This document shows positions 1-7,639 of a stretch of 64,000 bases of DNA, in pieces (position 1 is the first letter of the stretch; each line of letters opens with the position of its first letter). The notes below the pieces were generated by a model. That model was not told the DNA's origin. It did no database searches and saw only the letters and a list, made by a program, of their open reading frames with translations. The DNA is from a virus: IMG/VR virus record IMGVR_UViG_3300036760_000069, positions 1 through 64,000 of that record. One strand, written 5' to 3'. The position numbers and the translations under genes were made by a program.

Positions 1-219
1 CCGACAAGAGGCAGTTAAGTCCTGCCGTCGTGACACTTTTGGCTTGGGCATTCATCACGGCCTTGACGCGCACACCTGTGGGCACCGTCAAGACTCGCGT
101 GACCGCCGCCGTCCCCGGGTTCGTCACATTCACGTCAAGGATGGCTACGTCCCAGGTAAAGTCGTCGCCCACCTGCGAGAACTTCACCCACTGGGCCGAG
201 CCGTTGGTCAGCCCAGCGC
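1..219. repeat. Direct repeat copy A (tail-tip domain DNA)
   Basis: Bases 1-219 match 59599-59817 almost perfectly; by eye I see two substitutions before about base 215, then divergence. Both copies sit on the same strand inside the C-terminal part of fibre genes. The left window edge falls inside the repeat, so its true left extent cannot be seen here. Confidence 0.9.
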
Positions 220-1321
220 CGATCCGCCTTTTGTAATCGTAGTTCGTGGGCATCGTCGGGGCCGAGGCACTGGTACTACACAGCACATCCACCACGCTCG
301 TATCCGTCCGCTTGATGACGTAGAAGTGATACCATGTGGAGTTTGCAATGGCCCCCGTATCCAGGCACCCTGCCGCCGCACCAACTGCCCATGCCGAGGT
401 CGTCTTTGCGGTCGACGCGGCGAGGGTTAAGGTATCGACGTTGCCAGAGTCTGTGGCTTGCCCAGCGGCGACGGTGAGCGTGGCAGAGGCCCCCGCCGTA
501 CTCATCGTGAGGCCCGCGAGGTACGAACGCGGGATCTGAACGGTGCTGGTAATCGTGATCGTGCCAGCCCCAGTTGAGCAATTTACCCCAGAGGAACAGG
601 ACAGCGACCCAGCAACCGGGATATTGCCAGTGCTACCGATGGCGAGTTGCCCGTTCGTCAAGGCAAGGGACGCAAGGAGCTTGTTGGTGTCGCCATACAC
701 CAACGCTTTTGCCGTCAACCCGGAGTCCGTCAGCCCTGCAAACGTCGGCGAGGCTCCGGTGTCAATGTTCTGCGGGGTCGACAGCGTGAGCGTGCCCGCC
801 CCTGGCGTCACCGTAATCTGGTTGGTCGTGCCAGCAATCGTGCAGACCGCCGGAATGGCCCCGGTCGAGCCGCAAATCATCTGCCCGTTGGTCAGCGCGG
901 CAAAAGACACCAGTGCGCCCGTCGCGTCGATATAAGGAAGCGTCTTGATCGTCAGGCCAGGAATGATCGGGTTCGAGGGAAGCGAGAGCGCGATCGTCCC
1001 AGCCCCTAACGTGACGGTGAGTTGGTTCGCCGTGCCAGCGATCGAGCCGAGAACTGGGGCAACCCCTGTCGATCCAATCAGCAATTGACCGTTTGTCGGG
1101 GATCCAGTGGACTGCAACAAGCCCGCCGCCCCCAAGTACACCATCCCGTTGACGGTCAGGCCGGCACCGCTGATCTTGAGGCCGCCCGTGAAGGTCTTGG
1201 TGCCTGTCACGGTCTGCGCGCTCTCCAGGTTCATCTGGGTCAGCGTGACGGCCTGAGCAGGGCTGACGAACAGCCCAGCTACTAAAATCGCCGCCAGTAG
1301 TTTTTGAATAGTAGTTCGCAT
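1..1321 (-). CDS. Tail-fibre-like protein with signal peptide (3' end cut by window edge)
   Basis: The frame opens at ATG 1321 and stays open to base 1, so the C-terminus lies outside the window (about 440 residues visible). Residues 1-24 form a Sec-like signal (basic start, hydrophobic core, cleavage after PAQA). Then come three spaced copies of a motif like LTNGQLxIGSTGxxPV near residues 76-94, 143-161 and 221-239, and from about residue 266 (PRSYLAGL) a tip domain shared with the fibre at 59384-60898. The start overlaps the upstream stop by one base (TGATG). It is probably a receptor-binding or surface protein; the signal peptide is odd for a virion fibre. Function is inferred from repeats and the shared tip; the family is not named with certainty. 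Confidence 0.75.
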   Translation of the reverse strand, partial: MRTTIQKLLAAILVAGLFVSPAQAVTLTQMNLESAQTVTGTKTFTGGLKISGAGLTVNGMVYLGAAGLLQSTGSPTNGQLLIGSTGVAPVLGSIAGTANQLTVTLGAGTIALSLPSNPIIPGLTIKTLPYIDATGALVSFAALTNGQMICGSTGAIPAVCTIAGTTNQITVTPGAGTLTLSTPQNIDTGASPTFAGLTDSGLTAKALVYGDTNKLLASLALTNGQLAIGSTGNIPVAGSLSCSSGVNCSTGAGTITITSTVQIPRSYLAGLTMSTAGASATLTVAAGQATDSGNVDTLTLAASTAKTTSAWAVGAAAGCLDTGAIANSTWYHFYVIKRTDTSVVDVLCSTSASAPTMPTNYDYKRRIGAGLTNGSAQWVKFSQVGDDFTWDVAILDVNVTNPGTAAVTRVLTVPTGVRVKAVMNAQAKSVTTAGLNCLLS

Positions 1322-1764
1322 CAGCTCACTCCTGCCGATCCCAGCCCGACGGTGATGGTGACGGTGCAGCCCGCGCACCCGGTAATCGGGGCCGCCATGA
1401 GGTTATAGCCAAAGACTCGGCACTCCCAGGCTCCGCTCGTAGTAGTCGACGTCACCGAGACCGTCCGATCCGCCGCGGTAAAGCACTCCTTACTCACGAA
1501 GTTCGTCCCATCCACAGAGGTCTGAAAGGTGACGGTAAAGGCGCCTGTCCCGAACACCTGGATCGTCGCGGTCGTGGCGTTCTTGACGTTCGCCACATTG
1601 CAGGTATTGACGCCAGACGGATTGCCGGAGTCCTTGCAGAGCGCGACCGCGCCCGTGTTGCTTGTCTTCACCGAGGCCAATGTGACGGTCTGGACGGTGA
1701 CAGCCGAGGCCGGTACCGCCAGTATCAACGCGAGCGCGAGCGTCAGGAGGCTAGTTCGCCACAT
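1321..1764 (-). CDS. Small secreted beta-rich protein
   Basis: 147 residues. I chose ATG 1764, preceded by GAGGAG at seven bases; the longer upstream frame has a charged, unlikely N-terminus. Residues 1-21 are a clear signal peptide (MWRTSLLTLALALILAVPASA). The mature part is Ser/Thr/Val-rich with several cysteines (for example CKDSG, NTCN, CFTA, CRVF, CAGC), which would suit disulfides in the periplasm. The start lies 14 bases inside the end of the upstream gene, and the stop overlaps the next start. It is one of four consecutive genes with signal peptides. No family recognised. Confidence 0.7.
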   Translation of the reverse strand: MWRTSLLTLALALILAVPASAVTVQTVTLASVKTSNTGAVALCKDSGNPSGVNTCNVANVKNATTATIQVFGTGAFTVTFQTSVDGTNFVSKECFTAADRTVSVTSTTTSGAWECRVFGYNLMAAPITGCAGCTVTITVGLGSAGVS

Positions 1765-2473
1765 CGGCCGCTCCTCGATAGAGTTCCACCCAGTTCGTGC
1801 CGTCGTAGACAAAGGTGATCGCCCGGCTGAAGCCGTTCGCCGGTTGTGCCCAGGCGGCCCCGAGTTTGTAGAGGGTATCCCATGTCAGTACGCCGAGTGC
1901 CCCGCCGGCGGTATTCCGCACTAGGACCGTCAGATGTTGCCCAGTCGTGGCGGCCGTCGGATTCGCCACGGTAAACGCTGTGCCGTTGGTCGCCGTGATC
2001 CTGAAGGTGTTCCCCAGCGAGGCCGTGATCGTCACGGATGCCCCGTAGGTTGGGTTGACCAACCCCGCCACCACCGCCTTGCTCGCCGTGACGTTGGCGA
2101 CCCCCAGGCTCGTCGTGAGTGTCAGGGCGTTGAAGGTAGGGCTGGCGGTCGTCCGAATGTCCTGGATGGCGTCTAGCGTGAGTGTGCCCGCCCCTACGGT
2201 GGTCGTCAGCGAGGCCAAGGCCCCGATGGCGATGGTACTGGCAACAGGGACGGCCCCCGTCGAGCCGATCAGGAACTGCCCGTTGGTGAGTTGGACGGCT
2301 GTGAGGACTTGCGTGGTGCTGAGATAGAGGGCCGATTTCGCCGTCAATCCGGTGAATTTGGGCGTGCCGCTGATGACGGAGACGGGGCCCCCCGGGTCGA
2401 ACACATCCGCCGCCCTCGCGCTGACAGGGGCAAGGAGAAAGACCGCAAGAAGCGTGGCAAGGATCGGGCGCAT
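1751..2473 (-). CDS. Tail-fibre-like secreted protein
   Basis: 240 residues starting at ATG 2473. Residues 1-22 look like a signal peptide ending ARA-A. One copy of the motif LTNGQFLIGSTGAVPV lies near residues 62-77, the same motif that occurs three times in the neighbouring partial fibre gene. The C-terminal third (AFTVANPT, FVYDGTNWVEL) resembles the beta-sandwich ends common in phage fibres and spikes. It is probably a surface or adhesion protein. No catalytic motif is visible. Confidence 0.7.
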   Translation of the reverse strand: MRPILATLLAVFLLAPVSARAADVFDPGGPVSVISGTPKFTGLTAKSALYLSTTQVLTAVQLTNGQFLIGSTGAVPVASTIAIGALASLTTTVGAGTLTLDAIQDIRTTASPTFNALTLTTSLGVANVTASKAVVAGLVNPTYGASVTITASLGNTFRITATNGTAFTVANPTAATTGQHLTVLVRNTAGGALGVLTWDTLYKLGAAWAQPANGFSRAITFVYDGTNWVELYRGAADVAN

Positions 2474-2474
2474 T

Positions 2475-3137
2475 TTATGGTTGCTGCGTCCAGGTGGCGG
2501 AAATCCCGTAGAGGCGATAGACCCCCGTGTTTTGCATGACGGCTGTGAAATCCATGCCGACTGAGGCGTTCGCCGTGTTCATAAACGCCGGTGTCCCCAC
2601 GCCGCCGGAGGTGAGATAGGGATTGCCTTGCGTGGCCGTTGGGAGCGTGATCGTGATGGCGCCCCCGTAGGCCGCCACGGCGTTCGCCACGTTATTCGCA
2701 TAGGTTGTGGTCGAAAGGGCGTTGAAGGTGTTGCTCGTCAGCGCCGCCGTGCCGATAAAATGCGAGACGCTGAACGCGGTGAGTTTATAGCCTTTGCCGC
2801 TCGTCGTGCGGGTCGGGGCCGGCAGCTCGCACCGGATATTGTACGTCTCGGCGCCGCCCGCCGTGCGCGCCAGCGCCCAATCGTTCGACGCCACGCGGGT
2901 ATTGATGAACAGTGCATTGTCGGACCGGCAAAAGATCACCGCTGAGTAGACCCGCACAATGTCGGTCGGGGCCGTCTGCCCGCTGGCCGTCCAGGTCGTG
3001 CTGTCCGGCATCGTCACCGTGCCGGTAAAAGTCGGCGAGGCGCTGGGCGCGTTCCCGGACGGCTGGGAGATGGTTTGCGCCCACACGGGCGAGCCGGAAA
3101 GCAACATCCATAAGGCAAGGAGGCGCAGGGTCTTCAT
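2475..3137 (-). CDS. Secreted fibre-like protein
   Basis: 220 residues. The start is ATG 3137, overlapping the upstream stop as ATGA; the upstream extension is arginine/glycine-rich and looks untranslated. Residues 1-20 form a signal peptide (MKTLRLLALWMLLSGSPVWA, cut before QTISQ). The segment SPTFTGTVTMPDSTTW is typical of fibre shafts. The remainder is beta-rich and Thr/Asn-rich with two cysteines (ICRS, IRCE). No enzyme motif is seen. It lies one base pair from the next gene, so the two are probably translationally coupled. Confidence 0.7.
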   Translation of the reverse strand: MKTLRLLALWMLLSGSPVWAQTISQPSGNAPSASPTFTGTVTMPDSTTWTASGQTAPTDIVRVYSAVIFCRSDNALFINTRVASNDWALARTAGGAETYNIRCELPAPTRTTSGKGYKLTAFSVSHFIGTAALTSNTFNALSTTTYANNVANAVAAYGGAITITLPTATQGNPYLTSGGVGTPAFMNTANASVGMDFTAVMQNTGVYRLYGISATWTQQP

Positions 3138-3718
3138 CCGACCACCGCCGCAGCGGCCTTCTCCGCGAGGGCCTGCGCCTTGCCGATCAGCTCGTCCAGC
3201 TTCGTCTGTCTGGATTTGATGTCCTCGTCCATGGCGTCGAGGCGACCCTGCCGGTCCCGTTGCGTGCCGGCAAAGTCCTCCTGGGCCTGCCGTGCCTGTC
3301 GGGCGAGATCCGCGAGGGCGTTCCGGGTGGCTTCCTCGGCCTCGGCCCGTTCCTTCCCCAAGGCGTCCAGTTTGTCGTCGTGGGCGCAACAGGCCGCGCT
3401 GTGCTTCTCGTCCAGCTCCGCCTTCTTATCCTCAAGGGCCTTTTCAAGGAGGGCCTTCTCACTCTTGAGTTGTTCGTCAAGGGCCTCGATCTCGCCCTGC
3501 TTGGCATCGGCCTGCGCCTGGAGGGCGTCCACCTGCGCGCTGAGAGAAGACGCTTCGTTCCGATAGGCGACGAGACGGGCTCCCGCCTGCCCCAGTACCT
3601 TGAGAACAGTCTGCAACCGCCCCAGCGTCGAATAGAACTGGAGGAGGTCGCCGAGTTGGCGCGCCGCTTCCTCGTATTCTTGCGGGGTGATGTCTTGATC
3701 TACGATGGGGTTTGCCAT
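3134..3718 (-). CDS. Coiled-coil protein
   Basis: 194 residues, ATG 3718, with an AAGGAGAGG-type ribosome site upstream. Residues from about 55 to 185 are almost continuous charged heptads rich in Ala, Glu, Lys, Leu and Gln, predicting a long coiled coil. One unusual cluster (SAACCAHD, near residue 108) interrupts it. The N-terminal 50 residues look globular. No signal peptide. A trimerising or chaperone role for the surrounding fibre-like proteins would fit, but this is only inference. Confidence 0.7.
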   Translation of the reverse strand: MANPIVDQDITPQEYEEAARQLGDLLQFYSTLGRLQTVLKVLGQAGARLVAYRNEASSLSAQVDALQAQADAKQGEIEALDEQLKSEKALLEKALEDKKAELDEKHSAACCAHDDKLDALGKERAEAEEATRNALADLARQARQAQEDFAGTQRDRQGRLDAMDEDIKSRQTKLDELIGKAQALAEKAAAAVVG

Positions 3719-3730
3719 GGTGTCCTCTCC

Positions 3731-3841
3731 TTATCGTCCCACGCCCATTAACATTCTGAACAATACGTTCGCAGTGAAGCCGCCGCTGGACGTCTTGATC
3801 GTGCTGATCGGCTGTTCAGAGATCGAATGAAAACTCAGCAT
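3731..3841 (-). CDS. Possible 36-residue protein
   Basis: A short frame, ATG 3841 to TAA 3731, fills an otherwise empty gap between the glycine-rich gene and the coiled-coil gene. It begins MLSFHSISEQPIS and ends RMLMGVGR. It has a GGTGAGG sequence just upstream, though very close to the ATG. The composition looks protein-like and the fit into the gap is good. Function unknown; it could equally be untranslated spacer. Confidence 0.4.
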   Translation of the reverse strand: MLSFHSISEQPISTIKTSSGGFTANVLFRMLMGVGR

Positions 3842-3845
3842 CGCC

Positions 3846-4775
3846 TCACCAGCAAATAATCATCACAAGGCCCGACCCACCATCGCCGCCCCGACCGCCT
3901 GTCGTGCCCCCGCCGCCTCCCCCGCCGCCCGCGCCGTAGGCCCCGGGGCCGCCGCCGCCGCCGATTCCGGCATTGGACGCCCCGCCGCCAAGCCCGCCAA
4001 AGCTGAAGAACGGTTTCCAGAGTTGCAGCCCCCCCGAGCCGTTAAACGAGCCCGCCGCAGGCGTGGCCGGACGTTGTTCAGAGAGCCAGGAGTTTGCAAT
4101 CGACGTGCAGGCCCCACCAGCGAAATCCGCCGAGGTCGTCCCGCCGCCGCCAGAACCAGCCTGACAGAGCGTGGAGGTCACCGGAATAGTGATGGCGGTC
4201 CCATTCCCGCCCGCCACCGCGCCGCCATTCACGCCAGCCTGTCCCGCGACGAATGTCACCAGCCCCGCTCCTACTAGGGCAATATCGCCAATGGCGGCAA
4301 TGGTGCTGGCCGCGCCGCCTGTTCCAACCGCACCCGCAGTCCCTGTCGTGCCCCCGACGGAGGCGACAGAACCGGACTTGGCAATGCAGTTGGCGGTTAT
4401 GCCCCCAAAACTCGGTGCAACTGAAACAAACGACAGCACGCCAGAGCCTGCGGTGCCTCCGCCAGACCCCACCCCCTGCCCCCCCGCGCCGACCGCCACA
4501 AAGAGCATATCGGGGAGAAGAAAGAGCGGAATCGTGACGCGGCAGACGCCGGACGAACCGCCTCCGCCCCCGCCCCCTCGCGCACTTGACGCGGCACCAG
4601 TAAACCCGCCCCCTCCACCCCCACCGCCGCCAATGCAGAGGATATGGGCCATCGTCTTGCCGCGAGGCTTGAGCCACGTCTTCCAGTCCAGAAAAGATGT
4701 GGACGTGCTCGCCGCAGTGAAAATCTGCACGTCCGAGCCGCTGGTTGCCGTGGGCAGATGACTGAAATCAAGCAT
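3846..4775 (-). CDS. Glycine-rich adhesin-like protein
   Basis: 309 residues from ATG 4775, eight bases inside the end of the upstream gene. The N-terminal ~50 residues are ordinary (FLDWKTWLKPRGKTMAHIL), followed by runs of glycine (GGGGGGGGG near residue 52, and again near 68 and 270-295) separated by hydrophobic segments. Proteins built this way occur as phage distal adhesins; the poly-Gly blocks of phage S16 gp38 form a polyglycine-II sandwich that presents binding loops. That structural comparison is inference. Its position among fibre-like genes supports a host-recognition role. Confidence 0.65.
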   Translation of the reverse strand: MLDFSHLPTATSGSDVQIFTAASTSTSFLDWKTWLKPRGKTMAHILCIGGGGGGGGGFTGAASSARGGGGGGGSSGVCRVTIPLFLLPDMLFVAVGAGGQGVGSGGGTAGSGVLSFVSVAPSFGGITANCIAKSGSVASVGGTTGTAGAVGTGGAASTIAAIGDIALVGAGLVTFVAGQAGVNGGAVAGGNGTAITIPVTSTLCQAGSGGGGTTSADFAGGACTSIANSWLSEQRPATPAAGSFNGSGGLQLWKPFFSFGGLGGGASNAGIGGGGGPGAYGAGGGGGGGGTTGGRGGDGGSGLVMIICW

Positions 4776-5031
4776 CGGTGGACCGCCTCTTCGCTCCCCG
4801 CCGCTCGCCAAGTGCCGCAACATCATAAGGAGCCGCCGATGCAAGGTCTTGGGCCTTCTTCATCCAATCAAGTAACGGCGGATTGCCGTCCGTGACCCTG
4901 CACCACTCAGATTCGGGAGGTTGAACAAACAACTCCACGCCGGTCCGATCAAGATACCGCTGAACGCACCCGAAAGACACTTCCTGGTACGCCTCACCAC
5001 TCTTCTCAAAGAGAACCTGAATGTAGTCCAT
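4768..5031 (-). CDS. Small hypothetical protein
   Basis: 87 residues from ATG 5031, just after the upstream TAA; a GGAGGG ribosome site lies 11 bases before it. Begins MDYIQVLFEKSGEAYQ. The protein is acidic and aromatic with a short tryptophan-containing middle (SEWCRV, LLDWMKKA) and a basic tail (GERRGAKRRS). No family recognised. It could be a chaperone or adaptor for the adjacent glycine-rich adhesin, judged only by adjacency. Confidence 0.6.
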   Translation of the reverse strand: MDYIQVLFEKSGEAYQEVSFGCVQRYLDRTGVELFVQPPESEWCRVTDGNPPLLDWMKKAQDLASAAPYDVAALGERRGAKRRSTDA

Positions 5032-5033
5032 GT

Positions 5034-5471
5034 TTAGTATTTCCCTCCAATCGCCGTACACACCCATCCGGCTGCGACTGTGGTCCCCAGGTTGAAGTAA
5101 ATGCGGAAGCCGGGGTTCAAAGCAAAGCCCAGCGGGTAATCAATCTCTCCCGTCGCCGCCGTCGCAATCAGCGTGGTCGCCGGAAGGGAGATCTCGCCGA
5201 TGAAGGAGTTATTTGTCGCCGTGCCCGGCGTCGCGCCGTTGTTGAGGAAGATACGTGCGACCGAGGCGGTGTTCGTCCCGATAGCCTTGAAACGGAGCCG
5301 CTGGATGAACCCGCCATTGGTCGCGTCCGCCGTAAAAACCAGCTTGGCGTTGGCACCGATGCCGGTGTAGTCGTTGTCCGCCGTGAGGAGTGCGGCATTC
5401 ATGCCGGTTCCGGCGTTGTTGGATACCTCTCCGGCTTTGCTGTAGAGCGGATCAATGTTGGGTGCGGCCAT
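5034..5471 (-). CDS. Beta-rich structural protein
   Basis: 145 residues, ATG 5471 preceded by AAGGAG. Short alternating hydrophobic stretches, many Ala, Thr, Gly and Asn, and no Cys-rich or catalytic motif suggest a small jelly-roll-like virion surface or tail protein. It belongs to an uninterrupted block of such genes downstream of the capsid gene. Exact role unknown. Confidence 0.6.
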   Translation of the reverse strand: MAAPNIDPLYSKAGEVSNNAGTGMNAALLTADNDYTGIGANAKLVFTADATNGGFIQRLRFKAIGTNTASVARIFLNNGATPGTATNNSFIGEISLPATTLIATAATGEIDYPLGFALNPGFRIYFNLGTTVAAGWVCTAIGGKY

Positions 5472-5480
5472 ATGTTCTCC

Positions 5481-5843
5481 TTACGGCATGGCAAGGCCGG
5501 TCAGCTTGGCCGTGACCATGCCATGCGTGTCTTCACGGTTCATCCAAAAAGCCGGAATGGTCAGAAACACGTCCTTCGTCCCGGCGCTGAAACTCACCAA
5601 AGCATCAGCATTGCTCGAATACAGCGAGGTGGTTCTGACCAGCGTCGTCGCGCCGCTCAGCACCCCGTAGCCCTCTTCCCATTCCGTGCCCGTCTGCCCG
5701 ACGATCGCGTACCAGAACGGCTCGCCCACCGCGAGACGGGACGCGAAGGATGAGAACTGCGCCACCGCCCCGGCCAGCGTGAGATCGCCCGTGCCGGTCG
5801 TCGTCGTCGTCTCATGCACCCGAGGATAGAATCGCAGCGCCAT
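5481..5843 (-). CDS. Fibre/decoration-like protein
   Basis: 120 residues. The N-terminal segment VHETTTTTGTGDLTLAGA followed by WYAIVGQTGTEWEEGYG and TTLVRTTSLYSSNAD is a pattern often seen at the start of tail-fibre and baseplate-associated proteins of many phages. The ATG (5843) overlaps the stop of a 15-codon ORF as TAATG. Probably structural; no enzymatic feature. Confidence 0.65.
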   Translation of the reverse strand: MALRFYPRVHETTTTTGTGDLTLAGAVAQFSSFASRLAVGEPFWYAIVGQTGTEWEEGYGVLSGATTLVRTTSLYSSNADALVSFSAGTKDVFLTIPAFWMNREDTHGMVTAKLTGLAMP

Positions 5844-5890
5844 TATTTACCCCCCCCCGCGCACTGGCTCAGAATGCGGATCGTCGCCAT
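5843..5890 (-). CDS. Possible 15-codon ORF coupled to the next gene
   Basis: ATG 5890 is preceded by AAGGAG at a good distance, reads MATIRILSQCAGGGK, and stops in TAATG shared with the next start. Codons 11-14 lie on a run of nine G (bases 5850-5858). It could be a leader peptide that couples translation to the 120-residue protein, or simply a ribosome-loading site. Too short to assign. Confidence 0.35.
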   Translation of the reverse strand: MATIRILSQCAGGGK

Positions 5891-5951
5891 CAGGAACTCC
5901 TTTTACACCCGCCCGCCCCGGGCCGCTCTTGAATCGCGCCCGTGTCCCGTC

Positions 5952-6458
5952 CTACACCTGGATCGTCCACGTGCCGTTCTTCTCGAACGGCGACCACTTG
6001 CCCGTCTCCTTGCAGCGGAACCGGATCGAGGAGCCCACAACAGCGGACGCTTCCAGGTATTTATTGATCGTCTGGTCGGCCGGCACGGCCGTCCCCAGCG
6101 CATTCAGGGTGCCGCTGGTAAAGTCCAGCGTGAACCGTTCCCCCGTCGCCGGGAGCACGCGGATGATCTGCGCCGCCGCGGCATAGAATTCCCCCGTCTC
6201 ATCCCCCGCCACGCCGGGCGGCAGGGTGAACGTGATCGTCCCGGCCGCGCCGCTGTTCGTCAGCAACGTGCGATAGTCCGCAATCCGCACCACCGTGTAA
6301 TCCGCCGTCTTCGCCGCCACTTTCAACATTGCGTCCGCCTCCTCTATCACCATCACCGACAGCGTGCAGGACGGATCGGCCGCCGAGTTGCCGGACAGCG
6401 CGCCCAGGTGATAGTCCAATAGCTGCTTGGCCGCGTAGCTGGTGAGATTCGCCGCCAC
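5952..6458 (-). CDS. Structural protein, hypothetical
   Basis: 168 residues from ATG 6458. It opens with an alpha-helical part (LTSYAAKQLLDYHLGAL) and continues as a beta-rich domain (FTLPPGVAGDETGEFY, RFTLDFTSGT, IRFRCKETGKWSPFEKNGTW). The last stretch resembles a small carbohydrate-binding or decoration fold, but I cannot name the family. It sits in the surface-protein block downstream of the major capsid gene. About 60 bases after its stop hold only the ribosome site of the next small ORF. Confidence 0.6.
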   Translation of the reverse strand: MAANLTSYAAKQLLDYHLGALSGNSAADPSCTLSVMVIEEADAMLKVAAKTADYTVVRIADYRTLLTNSGAAGTITFTLPPGVAGDETGEFYAAAAQIIRVLPATGERFTLDFTSGTLNALGTAVPADQTINKYLEASAVVGSSIRFRCKETGKWSPFEKNGTWTIQV

Positions 6459-6465
6459 CGTACAT

Positions 6466-6822
6466 CTACGCCTCCAAAAAGTAACTTACATGGCCACGCA
6501 GGCCGACCGCCCCCGAAAGATTGATTACCAGCGCATCCCCGACGGCCGTTTCCAGGAGCCATGACTGCGCCGGCGAGCCGACGGGAGAGGACACGCCGGA
6601 GCTGGCCACCAGCGACATCGCCCCAGATAAATCAGTGCCGGCCCCGCTTTTCCACTTCGCCGAGACCGGCGCGTCCGCCACGATCACATAATTCAGAACC
6701 TTGATCTTCCGCGTCGCGTCCGACGCAACGATCGTATTGTCCCCCGCCGCCGCGCCGCTGATCGGCGCAAAGAGAATCGTCAACCCGCGCCGGAGATCGA
6801 CGTTTTGCCCAAAGGGCGGCAC
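6466..6822 (-). CDS. Small phage structural protein
   Basis: 118 residues, ATG 6822. The core KIKVLNYVIVADAPVSAKWKS followed by LSGAMSLVASSG and LVINLSGAVGLRGHVSYF matches, by eye, a widespread small phage protein of unknown role found beside neck and tail genes. It is all-beta with no signal peptide. Its stop is seven bases before the next start. Confidence 0.65.
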   Translation of the reverse strand: MPPFGQNVDLRRGLTILFAPISGAAAGDNTIVASDATRKIKVLNYVIVADAPVSAKWKSGAGTDLSGAMSLVASSGVSSPVGSPAQSWLLETAVGDALVINLSGAVGLRGHVSYFLEA

Positions 6823-6826
6823 GAGC

Positions 6827-7624
6827 CTACCCCTTCAAACGATAATTACACCGCGCCATGTTGCCGTCCGCGGCCGAGCTGATGATGGCCGCCAGGCCGT
6901 CGCACTGCGCCGGAAATTCCACTTCGCCCAGCCCGCGCATGACGCTTTCGACGTTCCCGTCTCCCAGGGATGCCAGCGAGTACCGCGACACGCCGATGAC
7001 GACGTTACGCGCCTTCCCGGAGGCGGCTGGGCCGCTCGTCTCACGAATCCGAATCCCGTACCAGCCCGGCGCGTCCACTGGAATCCCAGTCGAGTGCCCA
7101 GCCGCCATCACCGTCCAGTCCGTCCCCGGCATGGGGAAATGCACCAGTTGCTCGCCCACCGCCGGCGTCCAGTCGGGCGCCACAAACGATCCCGTGATGG
7201 CCTGCCAGGCCGCCCCGGTGATGCTGTAGGCGAGGTCAAAGGTCGCGCCTGCCGTCGCTACTGTGGTCGTCACCACCGAGATCACGTTGAACGGGATCCG
7301 GCACATGACGATGATGCCGCTGTTGGCGTCCGCGTTCACGCCCAAGTTGAACCCGTCGGCCACATCCGCCTGCGCGTTTGCTGTATCGTCCGTAAAGACG
7401 TTGGCGCCGGTCATCCTCCCGGCCTTCCAGAGATTGACCGGCAACCGTCCGGCCGCGGCGCAGGACACCGAGCCGCCTGAGCGGTTCTGGATGTCGAAAC
7501 TCGAAATGACGAACTGGTTCAGGAACCCCGTGGCGGGACGGACCGCCAGACAGAGGTTGTCCGCCTGAGTCGTCAGGAACTTCTTCTTCCATGCCCGATC
7601 AACCGGCTGATAGGTGTACTGCAT
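6827..7624 (-). CDS. Beta-rich structural protein
   Basis: 265 residues from ATG 7624 (GGAGGGAAC upstream). Contains several Trp/Gly-rich beta segments (FVAPDWTPAVGEQLVHFPM, DAPGWYGIRI), three or four cysteines, and no catalytic signature. Together with the two genes after it, it belongs to a block whose products look like small tail or capsid-surface modules. Function unknown. Confidence 0.65.
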   Translation of the reverse strand: MQYTYQPVDRAWKKKFLTTQADNLCLAVRPATGFLNQFVISSFDIQNRSGGSVSCAAAGRLPVNLWKAGRMTGANVFTDDTANAQADVADGFNLGVNADANSGIIVMCRIPFNVISVVTTTVATAGATFDLAYSITGAAWQAITGSFVAPDWTPAVGEQLVHFPMPGTDWTVMAAGHSTGIPVDAPGWYGIRIRETSGPAASGKARNVVIGVSRYSLASLGDGNVESVMRGLGEVEFPAQCDGLAAIISSAADGNMARCNYRLKG

Positions 7625-7639
7625 CGAGTTCCCTCCTGG

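Noticed and set aside
3120-3389. N-terminal extension of the secreted protein at 2475-3137
   Set aside because: The extension is Arg/Gly/Pro-rich shadow of the coiled-coil gene; ATG 3137 gives a clean signal peptide.
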